Under the pieces are notes generated by a model. The model was not told the origin of the DNA. It ran no database searches and saw only the letters and a program-made list of their open reading frames with translations. DNA of 64,000 nt from Bifidobacterium breve. Lineage in GTDB: Bacteria; Actinomycetota; Thermoleophilia; Solirubrobacterales; Solirubrobacteraceae. Made by a program: the position numbers and the translations under genes. The stretch is taken from positions 28,414 to 92,413 of the forward strand of contig CAMCVN010000005.1 in the NCBI GenBank assembly GCA_945881845.1, given 5' to 3'. Numbering within the stretch: position 1 is the first letter of the stretch; each line of letters begins with the position of its first letter. Of this stretch, positions 47,127-55,232 are shown piece after piece.

Positions 47127-47908
47127 CCCGCGCAATCATCCTCGCCGCCGGAGAAGGCAACCGCCTGCGGCCCCACACCGAAGACCGCCCGAAGGCGCTC
47201 GTGCCGCTGGCCGGGAAGCCGCTATTGGAATGGCAGCTCGAGGTACTCAGCCGCGTTGGCATCAGCGACATCACGATCGCCACCGGCTACCGCGCCGACC
47301 AGCTTGAGAGCTACGGCACGCGACGCGTCCACAATCCGCGCTTCGATTCGACCAACATGGTCGTCAGCCTGATCGCCGCGCGCGAGCAGCTACTGAGTGG
47401 CGACGACCTGTTGATCGCCTACGGCGACATCATCTACCAGCCGAACATCGTCAAAGCTCTGCTGGCCGACGATGCCGACGTCTCGATCACGATCGACCTC
47501 GGTTGGCAAAGCCTCTGGGCGATGCGGATGGAAGACCCGCTCGAGGATGCTGAAACGCTGCGCCTCGACGACGACGGCAATGTAATCGAGCTCGGCAACC
47601 CGCCGAAGAGTCTTGACGAGATTGAGGGCCAGTACATGGGCCTGATCCGCGTCTCGGCCAGCGGCGCCGAAAAGATGGTCGCCGCGATTGACGCGATCGA
47701 CCCTGAGACGCGCTTCGGCGGCCGCACGCCTGACGCGATGTACATGACAGACCTGCTCCAGCACCTAATCGATTCGGGCATCCCGGTTCACGCCGTGCCG
47801 GTCGAAGGCGGCTGGCTCGAAGTTGACACGGTCGAGGACCTCGATCGCTTTGAGGAGCTCCACACGCGCGGCCTGCTCGACACCCGCTTCGACCCACTGC
47901 GCGATTGA
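47123..47908 (+). CDS. CTP-type nucleotidyltransferase (Cj1416-like CTP:phosphoglutamine cytidylyltransferase candidate)
   Basis: The 261-residue protein begins AIILAAGEGNRLRPHTEDRP and continues PKALVPLAGKPLLEWQLEVL, an intact nucleotidyltransferase active site. VHNPRFDSTNMVVSL, AYGDIIYQP and EIEGQYMGLIRVS are typical of phosphocholine-type cytidylyltransferases. In the phosphoramidate pathway this family transfers CMP from CTP to phospho-glutamine. A choline- or ethanolamine-phosphate substrate cannot be excluded from sequence alone. The ATG overlaps the preceding stop (ATGA) and follows GGAAGGAAC. Its C-terminal WLEVDTVEDLDRFE resembles WAELDAKQDLARFI in the first gene's N-terminal domain, so the two are related. 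Confidence 0.78.
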   Translation: MTRAIILAAGEGNRLRPHTEDRPKALVPLAGKPLLEWQLEVLSRVGISDITIATGYRADQLESYGTRRVHNPRFDSTNMVVSLIAAREQLLSGDDLLIAYGDIIYQPNIVKALLADDADVSITIDLGWQSLWAMRMEDPLEDAETLRLDDDGNVIELGNPPKSLDEIEGQYMGLIRVSASGAEKMVAAIDAIDPETRFGGRTPDAMYMTDLLQHLIDSGIPVHAVPVEGGWLEVDTVEDLDRFEELHTRGLLDTRFDPLRD

Positions 47909-47915
47909 GCGAAGA

Positions 47916-49088
47916 GTGGCGCTGTTCAAGAGAGACGGCGGCAAGCCGAAGTACGGCAAGCTGACGAAGGCTCAGCGGGCAATCACCTTCTACGCCGAGG
48001 ACGGCGGCTCGTGGCCGCATTACGAGCCAATCGTCAGCGAGTTGCTCGGCCGCCACGGACGCGAGCTTGCCTACCTCACGTCGAGCGAGAGCGACCCGCT
48101 GCTGAGCGACGCCCCAGCGGGAATGCACGTCTTCAACATCGGCGAGGGCGCCAAGCGCGGCTTCACCTTCCAAACAATGGAGGCTGGCGTCGTCGTCGCG
48201 ACTGTGCCGCAGCTCGGCACGAAGCTGCTGCCAAAGAGTCGCCTGACCGATTCGCTTGGCACCGAGCACCTCTACATCCACCATTCGATGGCCAGCACAC
48301 ACATGATCTACGAGCCGGATGGTTTCGACTTCTACGAAGCGATTCTCTGCGTCGGCCCTTTCATGGTTGCCGAAACGCGCCGCCGCGAAGAGCTGCACGG
48401 ACTACCGGCGAAGGAACTGATCGAGCACGGCTACGGACGGCTCGACACGATCATCGAGCGGCGCGCCGCATTGACCGCGGAGCAGCGAGCGCCGAACGAC
48501 CCGCCGCTGATCGTCGTCGCTCCTTCCTGGGGGCCTCACTGCCTGTTCGAGAGCTGCGGCGACGCGGTTATCGAAGCGCTGCTGGCAACCGGCGCCGCGG
48601 TTATCGCGCGGCCGCACCCAATGACGCGCAAGCACACACCGGCCGCTATCGACCGGTTGGCAGAGCGATTCGCCAGCGATCCGAACTTCTCGCTTGAAGA
48701 GAACGTCGCCTCGCAGGATTCGCTCCAGCGCGCCGACCTGATGGTCAGCGACTGGTCCGGAGCAGCGCTGGAGTTCGCCTTTGGAACCGAGAGACCGGTC
48801 CTCTTCATTGATGTTCCGCGCAAGGTCAACAACCCCGGCTATGAGGAGCTCGGGATCGAACCGTTCGAGGCCAGCGTGCGCGAGCAGATCGGCAAGGTCG
48901 TCGCGCCCGACAGCCCGGAGCAGATCGCCGCCGCAGTCGCAGAGCTGGTCGGCGATCGAGAGCGATGGATCGACTCGATCCGGGCCGTGCGCGAAGCGAA
49001 CATCTACAACGTCGGCAGCAGTGGCGCCGTTGCCGCCGAGGTGATTGCTGAGAAGGCCGACCGTTACCTTCAGCGTGGAGCCTCGTGA
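47916..49088 (+). CDS. CDP-glycerol glycerophosphotransferase-like (TagB/TagF type) transferase
   Basis: The 390-residue protein resembles the C-terminal catalytic domain of teichoic-acid polymerases. It has YIHHSMASTHM (general-base His), VIARPHPMTRKH, and SDWSGAALEFAFGTERPVLFID. Those enzymes transfer a phospho-alcohol from a CDP-activated donor. Here the donor made by the operon would be CDP-amidate, so it could attach phosphoramidate to a glycan or wall polymer; that is inference. It starts at GTG eight bases after the cytidylyltransferase stop. There is no signal peptide, as expected for a cytoplasmic-face enzyme. Confidence 0.75.
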   Translation: MALFKRDGGKPKYGKLTKAQRAITFYAEDGGSWPHYEPIVSELLGRHGRELAYLTSSESDPLLSDAPAGMHVFNIGEGAKRGFTFQTMEAGVVVATVPQLGTKLLPKSRLTDSLGTEHLYIHHSMASTHMIYEPDGFDFYEAILCVGPFMVAETRRREELHGLPAKELIEHGYGRLDTIIERRAALTAEQRAPNDPPLIVVAPSWGPHCLFESCGDAVIEALLATGAAVIARPHPMTRKHTPAAIDRLAERFASDPNFSLEENVASQDSLQRADLMVSDWSGAALEFAFGTERPVLFIDVPRKVNNPGYEELGIEPFEASVREQIGKVVAPDSPEQIAAAVAELVGDRERWIDSIRAVREANIYNVGSSGAVAAEVIAEKADRYLQRGAS

Positions 49089-49552
49089 TGAGTACAGAGC
49101 CCGCCGAAATCATCGCCCTGGTCGCTGCGCTCCAACCGGCCGCGGCTGCCACGGCCGAGGGGCAGATAAGCAGCGCCGCAGTCGTTAGCGCGCGGCTTAC
49201 CGCTGGCATCGCAGCGCCGGGCGAGGAGCGCGACGAGATCAACGAGCTCTGCCGTCAGATCGACGTCTTCAAGCGGCTTCAGGCTGACTACAGCGCCGAC
49301 TGGAAGCCCGACAAGGACGCGCCGCTGGCAGTACCCGAGGTTGTAGCGGGCGCAACCTGCGTATTGCTGATCAACGCTGAGCCTGCGGCCACCGGAAGCG
49401 ACGGCGACGGTTGGGCGCTGAAGTGCCTCAACAGTGCGCTCAAAGTGATCGAGCAGAACGAGCAGCTGCCGATGCGAGCCGAACTGAATGATTGGGCGCA
49501 ACGCAGCTTCAGCGCCGCCGTCACTAGGGCCGGTTCAGAGGCCGCGCAATGA
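49088..49552 (+). CDS. Protein of unknown function in the phosphoramidate-type operon
   Basis: I do not recognise this 154-residue protein. It appears mostly helical (EIIALVAALQPAAAATAEG, DEINELCRQIDVFKRLQADY, ALKCLNSALKVIEQNEQL) with one short hydrophobic stretch, AGATCVLLINAEP. It has no signal peptide. The ATG overlaps the preceding stop codon (TGATG) and its own stop overlaps the next gene by four bases, so it is made with the operon. It could be a structural or adaptor subunit. Confidence 0.65.
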   Translation: MSTEPAEIIALVAALQPAAAATAEGQISSAAVVSARLTAGIAAPGEERDEINELCRQIDVFKRLQADYSADWKPDKDAPLAVPEVVAGATCVLLINAEPAATGSDGDGWALKCLNSALKVIEQNEQLPMRAELNDWAQRSFSAAVTRAGSEAAQ

Positions 49553-50418
49553 GCCGCCAGATTCCGCTAACCGTGCTGGCCTGGGAAGGGCCGCAAGCGC
49601 GCGCCTACCTAGCGCGGATGAAGCGAGCCGGGATGACCCCAGAGCGGATCATCCTGATGATCAAGGACCCGCGCAGCGGACCGCTGGCGAAGGTCACCGG
49701 CCGCGGCCTCGCGAAGGCCGAGAAGGCGCAGGAGCGCGCACACAACTTCCACCCCCACCGCACGCGCTCCGGCAACCAGCAGCTAATGGAAGCAATCACG
49801 ACCGGGCTCGCCGGCCAGCTCGACGACCCTGCCGGCCTTATCTCGGAGATGTTCGACTCCTTCTCCTACGACGACTTTGATGCCCCAGTTGAGCGCGTTG
49901 CCGTCAGCGGCTACCGCGACCCGGCGTTGCGCGACGCAATCGCAGCCAGCGGCGCCGAGCTGCTGCTCTTCACCGGCGGCGGGATCATGCCGGCCGCGAT
50001 CCTCGAGCTGCCGGGACTGCGCGTTATCCACGTCCACACCGGCTTCCTCCCTGACGTGCGCGGCGCCGACGTGCTGCTGTGGTCGCTGATGGTCCGTGGG
50101 CGGCCGGGTGTTTCAGCCTTCCTAATGACGCCGCGGCTCGACGACGGCGACCTGCTCGGCGCAACCGAACTGCCGCCGCTGGCAATCCCTCTTCCCGCCG
50201 CCGATCGCCCCGACGACGACACGCTCTACCGCTCGCTCTTCTCGTTCATTGATCCACTGATCCGCGCCGAGTTCGTCGTCAGTCAAGTCCTCGAACCGGC
50301 TAGCGACTTTTCTGCGCTGCCCTCCACCCCGCAGAATCTGAACGTTGGCGTGACCTTCCACTTCATGGCGCCGCAGCTTCGCAGCGCGGCGCTGGCGCAG
50401 CTCTTCCCCGCCGCTTAG
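49549..50418 (+). CDS. Formyltransferase-fold protein
   Basis: The 289-residue protein contains the formyltransferase core: LLLFTGGGIMPAAIL, VIHVHTGFLPDVRGADVLLW and AFLMTPRLDDGDLL. This corresponds to the catalytic NxHxSxLPxxxG and late Asp region of methionyl-tRNA and sugar formyltransferases. The catalytic pair is altered: the usual Asn reads as His in HVHTG, while the second His is kept. It may formylate an amine on the product of this operon, or have lost that activity. An N-terminal segment of about 90 residues (ERIILMIKDPRSGPLAK, HNFHPHRTRSG) is conserved-looking. It ends the operon, eight bases from the convergent rsmI stop. Confidence 0.68.
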   Translation: MSRQIPLTVLAWEGPQARAYLARMKRAGMTPERIILMIKDPRSGPLAKVTGRGLAKAEKAQERAHNFHPHRTRSGNQQLMEAITTGLAGQLDDPAGLISEMFDSFSYDDFDAPVERVAVSGYRDPALRDAIAASGAELLLFTGGGIMPAAILELPGLRVIHVHTGFLPDVRGADVLLWSLMVRGRPGVSAFLMTPRLDDGDLLGATELPPLAIPLPAADRPDDDTLYRSLFSFIDPLIRAEFVVSQVLEPASDFSALPSTPQNLNVGVTFHFMAPQLRSAALAQLFPAA

Positions 50419-50425
50419 ACGCGGC

Positions 50426-51250
50426 TCAGTCGCCGGAAGCCGCGACGGCGCGGTAGAGCTCGTTTGCGCTCAGCCCTGTCATGCCAGCGATCACGGTTGC
50501 CGCCGGGCGCGGCTTGGCGCCCGCTGCGACTAGCTCACGCACTGCCTGCTCAGCGCTGGCGCGGTCGCTGCTGCCAGCTTCGGCGGCGCCGATCACGAGC
50601 ACCACTTCGCCCTTCGGGGGCGCTGCGCCGTAGCGCTCGGCAAGTTCGGCTGCGCTGCCGCGGACAACCTCCTCGAAGCGCTTTGTTAGCTCGCGGCAGA
50701 GCGCAACTGGCCGTTCAGCGTCGAGCTCCGCCAGCAGCGCCAGCGTCGCCCCGGCGCGGCGCGGCGACTCGAAGGCGACGAGCGTCTCATCGTTCTCAAG
50801 CAGCTCCAGCAGCTCGCCGCGCTTGCGCGGCAGAAAGCCGACGAAGCGCCAGCGCTCGGCCGGCAGCCCTGACGCAACGAGCGCCGTCAGCACCGAGCTT
50901 GGCCCCGGCAGCACCTCGACCGTCAACCCAGCCGCCAGCGCCGCCTGCAGCAGCACGAAGCCGGGGTCGCTAACCAGCGGCGTGCCAGCGTCGCTAACAA
51001 GTGCAACGGTCTCACCGCCGCTAATCCGCTTGATCAACCCAGGAGTCGCGCGCTTCTCAGCGTGCTCGTCGTAGCGAACGCGCGGCGTCGTGATCTCGTA
51101 GCGATCAAGCAAAACCTTCGTTGTGCGCGTGTCCTCGCAGGCGATCACGTCGGCGCTGCGCAACGCTTCGAGCGCACGCAGCGTGATGTCCTCAAGGTTG
51201 CCAATCGGCGTCGGGCAGACGATTAGCCGCCCGTTCGCGGCGGCACTCAC
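50426..51250 (-). CDS. rsmI: 16S rRNA (cytidine1402-2'-O)-methyltransferase
   Basis: The 274-residue protein has the tetrapyrrole-methylase fold with LIVCPTPIGNLEDITLRAL, ACEDTRTTKVLLDRY, LVSDAGTPLVSDPGF and LPGPSSVLTALVASGLP, the standard RsmI motifs. It methylates the ribose of C1402 with SAM. It overlaps the upstream ROK kinase by four bases. Confidence 0.95.
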   Translation of the reverse strand: MSAAANGRLIVCPTPIGNLEDITLRALEALRSADVIACEDTRTTKVLLDRYEITTPRVRYDEHAEKRATPGLIKRISGGETVALVSDAGTPLVSDPGFVLLQAALAAGLTVEVLPGPSSVLTALVASGLPAERWRFVGFLPRKRGELLELLENDETLVAFESPRRAGATLALLAELDAERPVALCRELTKRFEEVVRGSAAELAERYGAAPPKGEVVLVIGAAEAGSSDRASAEQAVRELVAAGAKPRPAATVIAGMTGLSANELYRAVAASGD

Positions 51251-52215
51251 CCCTGCCCCAGCTGCTCGAAGGCCAGTGTCGCTGCGCCGATCACGCCAGC
51301 GTCGGCGCCAAACTCGGCTGGCACGATGCTGACGTTCTCGCCCAGCGAAGCGAGCGCCTCGCGCGCGACGATTTCCCGCGCCGGATCTAGCAGCAGGTCC
51401 CCGGCCGCGATCGCGCCGCCACCGACGACAATTAGCTGCGGGTTGAAGATGTTGGCGATCGAAACCATCCCTTGGCCGAGCCGCTTGCCGACCTGAACGA
51501 TCGCCTTGATCGATGCCTCGTCGCCGTCGTGGGCCAGCTCGGTGACCAGCGCACCGGTTACCTCGCGCCCTTCCGCGGCAGCCTCCGCCAGCGCTGAGCC
51601 AGGGCTCGTCGCTGCCAGCCGTTCGCCGGCGCGGCCGATCGCATCACCCGATGCGTACCACTCGTAATGGCCGTGGCCACCGCAGCTGCACTGTTCGCCA
51701 TCCTGTTCGACCACCATGTGCCCGAACTCGGCGCCGCCGCCGCTGCTGCCGCGGACTTGTGCGCCGTTAGCGACGATGCCGCCTCCGATGCCGGTGCCGA
51801 CGGTCAACATCACGGCGTCGCTGGCCCCCTTCGCCGCGCCGTGCAGCCACTCGGCGAGCATCGAGGTATTGCCGTCGTTGTCCACCGCGATCGGCACGCC
51901 GAGCCGCTCGCCCATCAAAGCTTCAAACGGAACTCCGGCGAGCGGAAGGTGCGGCGAGGCAGCGATCATCCCAGCCTTCGTGTCGAGAATCCCGGCAACG
52001 CCGAAGCCAACCCCGAGCACTTCACCGGGCGCTGCCTCGATCGCCTCGTCGACCATCTCCCCGAGCCGGTCGAGCAGCCCGGTCGTGTCGCCGCTATCCG
52101 ATGAGGTCTGAATCCGATGGAGCACGCCGAGCGACTCGTCAACAACGCCGACGAGCAACTTCGTACCGCCAAGATCAACGCCAATTACGCAGTTAGCCGC
52201 CACAGCCGCCACCAT
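51247..52215 (-). CDS. ROK-family glucokinase-like sugar kinase
   Basis: The 322-residue protein has the ATP loop VIGVDLGGTKLLVGVVD, VDNDGNTSM, the catalytic GTGIGGGIVANG and the ROK zinc segment GEQCSCGGHGHYE. The zinc motif is usually CxCGxxGCxE; here the third Cys is His. It most likely phosphorylates glucose with ATP. Its ATG lies seven bases from the start of the divergent LCP gene; a GTG 12 bases inside, with TATGGT seven bases before it, is an alternative start. Confidence 0.85.
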   Translation of the reverse strand: MVAAVAANCVIGVDLGGTKLLVGVVDESLGVLHRIQTSSDSGDTTGLLDRLGEMVDEAIEAAPGEVLGVGFGVAGILDTKAGMIAASPHLPLAGVPFEALMGERLGVPIAVDNDGNTSMLAEWLHGAAKGASDAVMLTVGTGIGGGIVANGAQVRGSSGGGAEFGHMVVEQDGEQCSCGGHGHYEWYASGDAIGRAGERLAATSPGSALAEAAAEGREVTGALVTELAHDGDEASIKAIVQVGKRLGQGMVSIANIFNPQLIVVGGGAIAAGDLLLDPAREIVAREALASLGENVSIVPAEFGADAGVIGAATLAFEQLGQG

Positions 52216-52222
52216 ACCGGCA

Positions 52223-53362
52223 GTGGCACCTGACCCTCGAAAGCCCAGCGGCCCGCCCGAGCGCGATCCAACCGCCAGCTACAACGTCTACCGCTCGCGG
52301 CCGCGAGCGCGGCCGACTGAGCCACCGGAAGCGCCGGGGAAACCGCCACGCGAGCCGCGGCGACCGCGCCAACCGCGCCAACCAGGCCAACCGCGTCAAC
52401 GAGGCGCCAAGCGCCAGCGCAAGAAGTGGACGCTGCGGCGGATCATCAAGACCGTCGTACTCGCCGTGATCGGCTGGATCCTGCTGAGCTTCGTGATCTT
52501 CCTCTTCAGCGCCCAGTTCCTCCAAGACCAGGTAGACGGCAAAGCGAAGGCGGCACTCAACCAACCGGGCTTGCCGATCGTCTCAGCGACCAACGTGCTG
52601 ATCCTCGGCTCCGACCTGCGCGCAAAAGGAACGAAAGAACCGGGCGCAGCGACCTCCGGCCCGAGCCGCTCCGACTCAATCCAACTGATGCGCGTTGGCG
52701 GCGGCCACGGCTCGAAGCTCTCGATTCCTCGCGACACCGTCGTCGACATCCCCGGCTACGGCCTGAACAAGGTCAACGCTGCCTACGCATTCGGCGGCGC
52801 CGCGCTCTCAATCCGCACGCTGCGCTCGTACCTCGGCATTGAGATCAACCACGTGATCGTCGTCAACTTCGACAAGTTCCCCGATCTGATCGATTCGATG
52901 GGTGGAATCGACTTCACCGGCGGCTGCGTGATCTCGAAGATCAACGGCGGCTTTGCCAACGGCGGCTACACCCTGCGGCTAAAAGCCGGTACCAACCACA
53001 TCGATGGTAAGCAGGCGCTGGCGCTGGCGCGAACGAGAAAGAACGAATGCAACCCGTCGGACAACGACCTCACCCGCGTCGTCAACCAGCAGAAGATCAT
53101 CAACGGGATGCGCTCGCGGCTGCACTCTCCGTTCGGTTTCATCCGCTGGCCCTTTATTGCTTGGAGCGCGCCACAGACGATCTCCTCCGACATGGGGGCC
53201 GGCGGGCTGCTCGGGCTGGCAGCGACTATCGGCGTCTCAGGTAGCGGCTCACCTGCCGTGTTGAAGCCCGATGGAGCGGTGACGCTGCCCGACGGCGGCG
53301 CCGGCCTTACGGTCAGCCCCGCCTACCGCGAGCGGCAGGTGCAGAAGTTCCTAGACGGGTAA
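52223..53362 (+). CDS. LytR-CpsA-Psr (LCP) family cell-wall polymer ligase
   Basis: The 379-residue protein has a Pro/Arg-rich cytoplasmic N-terminus (repeats of PRQPRQPGQPRQRG), one transmembrane helix (VVLAVIGWILLSFVIFLFSA) and an extracytoplasmic LCP domain. The domain has SDSIQLMRV, LSIPRDTVVDIPGYGLNKVNAAYAFG, NHVIVVNFDKFPDLIDSMGGID and ALALARTRKNE. LCP enzymes transfer undecaprenyl-linked glycopolymers to peptidoglycan. It lies 1.8 kb from the CDP-dependent transferase cassette, and the two could serve the same surface polymer. Confidence 0.9.
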   Translation: MAPDPRKPSGPPERDPTASYNVYRSRPRARPTEPPEAPGKPPREPRRPRQPRQPGQPRQRGAKRQRKKWTLRRIIKTVVLAVIGWILLSFVIFLFSAQFLQDQVDGKAKAALNQPGLPIVSATNVLILGSDLRAKGTKEPGAATSGPSRSDSIQLMRVGGGHGSKLSIPRDTVVDIPGYGLNKVNAAYAFGGAALSIRTLRSYLGIEINHVIVVNFDKFPDLIDSMGGIDFTGGCVISKINGGFANGGYTLRLKAGTNHIDGKQALALARTRKNECNPSDNDLTRVVNQQKIINGMRSRLHSPFGFIRWPFIAWSAPQTISSDMGAGGLLGLAATIGVSGSGSPAVLKPDGAVTLPDGGAGLTVSPAYRERQVQKFLDG

Positions 53363-53368
53363 GAGGTT

Positions 53369-53731
53369 TCAGTCTTTTGAGCCGGACGGCTTCGGCTTCG
53401 ACTTCTTCTCGTCGCTCTTAGCCTTCGGCTTCAGATCGCTCTTCGGCGCATCGCTGGAGGAGGAGTCGGACTTGGACTTGGCCTTGTCGGCGCTCTTCGC
53501 GTCGTGCTTGTCGGCGCCCTCTTTGGCCGATGCTTCGAGCTCGCGGTTACGGCGCTTAGTTCCGTAGTCGGTGTTGTGGAAGCCCTTGCCTTTGAAGTGA
53601 ATCGCGATCGGGTGAAATACGCGCTCGACCGGCACGCCGGTCTCTGGGTCGACGGTGAGCGCGTCGTCGGCCATCTTCTGGACAACCTCGAAGGTCGTCC
53701 CGTCCGGGCGTCTGTACTCGTAAGTTGGCAT
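53369..53731 (-). CDS. FmdB-like protein without the zinc-ribbon cysteines
   Basis: The 120-residue protein begins MPTYEYRRPDGTTFEVVQKM and continues with GKGFHNTDYGTK, the ends of the FmdB family domain. Family members normally carry CxxC pairs at the RRPDG and DPETG positions; none of the four cysteines is present. A Lys/Ser/Asp-rich disordered tail follows (about 65-120). The function is unknown, possibly regulatory. TATACT lies nine bases before the ATG, supporting this start over one 84 bases upstream. It diverges from glyS. Confidence 0.75.
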   Translation of the reverse strand: MPTYEYRRPDGTTFEVVQKMADDALTVDPETGVPVERVFHPIAIHFKGKGFHNTDYGTKRRNRELEASAKEGADKHDAKSADKAKSKSDSSSSDAPKSDLKPKAKSDEKKSKPKPSGSKD

Positions 53732-53781
53732 CGAGGCCGAAGTATAGGAGCGGCTCAGCGCATTGCCGCGCGCCGCCCGCG

Positions 53782-53787
53782 TAGCAT
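53782..53787 (+). promoter_or_regulatory. -10 box of a likely leaderless transcript (glyS)
   Basis: TAGCAT ends six bases before the ATG at 53794, with no Shine-Dalgarno. Confidence 0.5.
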
Positions 53788-53793
53788 GGGGCA

Positions 53794-55152
53794 ATGGCCG
53801 AAGACACAGTGACAATGGACAAGATCGTCGCGCTCTGTAAGAGACGCGGTTTCATCTTCCCTTCCTCGGAGATTTATGGCGGCCTTGGCTCGACCTACGA
53901 CTTCGGTCATTACGGCGTACTGCTGAAGACCAACGTCAAGGGCGAATGGTGGCGTTCGCTGCTGCAGCAGCGCGATGATGTCGTCGCGCTCGACTCGGCG
54001 ATCCTCCAGCATCCGCGCGTCTGGGAGGCAAGCGGCCACGTCGGCGGCTTCAGCGACCCGATGGTCGACTGCAAGCAATGCGGCCAGCGTTTCCGCGCTG
54101 ATCATCTCGATCAGCTTGCCTGCCCAAATAAGCCCTCGAAGCAGCCTGGAGAAGGCCCCGAGTGTGAGCTGACCGAGGCACGCGAGTTCAACTTGATGTT
54201 CGAGACGACGGTCGGCCCGCTGAAGGATTCCGGCTCGATCGCCTATCTACGACCAGAGACGGCGCAGGGGATCTTCATCAACTTCAAGAACGTGCTGCAG
54301 TTCTCGCGCAAGAAGCCGCCGTTCGGGATTGCGCAGATCGGCAAGTCGTTCCGTAACGAGATCACGCCCGGCAACTTCATCTTCCGCACGCGCGAATTTG
54401 AGCAGATGGAGATGGAGTTCTTCGTTCCGCCGGCTGAGGCAGATAAGTGGTTCGAGTTCTGGAGTACCGAACGGCAGCGTTGGTACACCGATCTTGGGAT
54501 CCGCCCCGACCACCTCCAGCTTCGCGTCCACGAACAGGATGAGCTGAGCCACTATTCAAGCGGTACGAGCGACATCGAGTACCTCTTCCCGATCGGCTGG
54601 TCGGAGCTTGAGGGGATCGCCAACCGCGGCGACTTCGATCTCAAGCAGCACACTGAGTTCTCAGGCGAGAAACTCGAATACTTCGACCAGGCCAGCGGCG
54701 AGAAGTACGTGCCCCATGTGATCGAGCCGGCCGCCGGCGCCGACCGCGCGACGCTCGCTTTCCTTGTTGATGCCTACGACGAGGAGGAGATCGAAGGCGA
54801 CGTGCGGACCGTGCTCCGCCTCCACCCTCGCCTCTCCCCGGTCAAGGTTGCAGTGCTTCCACTGGTCAAGAAGGACGGCCAGCCGGAGCTGGCGCGCGAA
54901 GCGTTCGAATCGCTGCGCGGGCTGATGACGACCGAATACGACGAGGGCGGCTCGATCGGCAAGCGCTACCGCCGCCAAGATGAGATCGGCACACCGTGGT
55001 GCGTGACGATCGACCACGACTCAATCGACGACCGCACTGTGACGATCCGCGAACGCGATTCGCTCTCGCAGGAACGCGTCGCGATCGATGATCTGCCGGC
55101 GCTGCTTTCAGCGAAGCTGGCGGCGCCTTGGCAGAGCCCGAAGCTCGGATAA
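53794..55152 (+). CDS. glyS: Glycyl-tRNA synthetase (class II, dimeric type)
   Basis: The 452-residue enzyme has the single-chain GRS pattern: FIFPSSEIYGGLGSTYDFGHYG, a CxxC insert (CKQCGQRF with a second Cys region), motif 2 IGKSFRNEITPGNFIFRTREFEQMEME, motif 3 and the C-terminal anticodon-binding domain (VAVLPLVKKDGQ). It charges tRNA-Gly. An ATG at 53812 is a weaker alternative start. A CTCGGA/TCCGAG inverted repeat (55144-55174) follows. Confidence 0.95.
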   Translation: MAEDTVTMDKIVALCKRRGFIFPSSEIYGGLGSTYDFGHYGVLLKTNVKGEWWRSLLQQRDDVVALDSAILQHPRVWEASGHVGGFSDPMVDCKQCGQRFRADHLDQLACPNKPSKQPGEGPECELTEAREFNLMFETTVGPLKDSGSIAYLRPETAQGIFINFKNVLQFSRKKPPFGIAQIGKSFRNEITPGNFIFRTREFEQMEMEFFVPPAEADKWFEFWSTERQRWYTDLGIRPDHLQLRVHEQDELSHYSSGTSDIEYLFPIGWSELEGIANRGDFDLKQHTEFSGEKLEYFDQASGEKYVPHVIEPAAGADRATLAFLVDAYDEEEIEGDVRTVLRLHPRLSPVKVAVLPLVKKDGQPELAREAFESLRGLMTTEYDEGGSIGKRYRRQDEIGTPWCVTIDHDSIDDRTVTIRERDSLSQERVAIDDLPALLSAKLAAPWQSPKLG

Positions 55153-55186
55153 CCGCGTCGGTGGCTGCTCCGAGTGGCTATGCTTC

Positions 55187-55201
55187 TTGACACACTGTCA
55201 A
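55187..55201. promoter_or_regulatory. Perfect inverted repeat, operator candidate before the R2-like oxidase
   Basis: TTGACA and TGTCAA are perfect arms separated by CAC. The site lies 31 bases upstream of the ATG at 55233. A TATGCT hexamer (55179-55184) just before it would place the transcription start at or near the repeat, as expected for a repressor site. The binding regulator is not in the window in an obvious form. Confidence 0.5.
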
Positions 55202-55232
55202 AGAGGCAAAGCAGCTAACGAGGAGATTCTTG

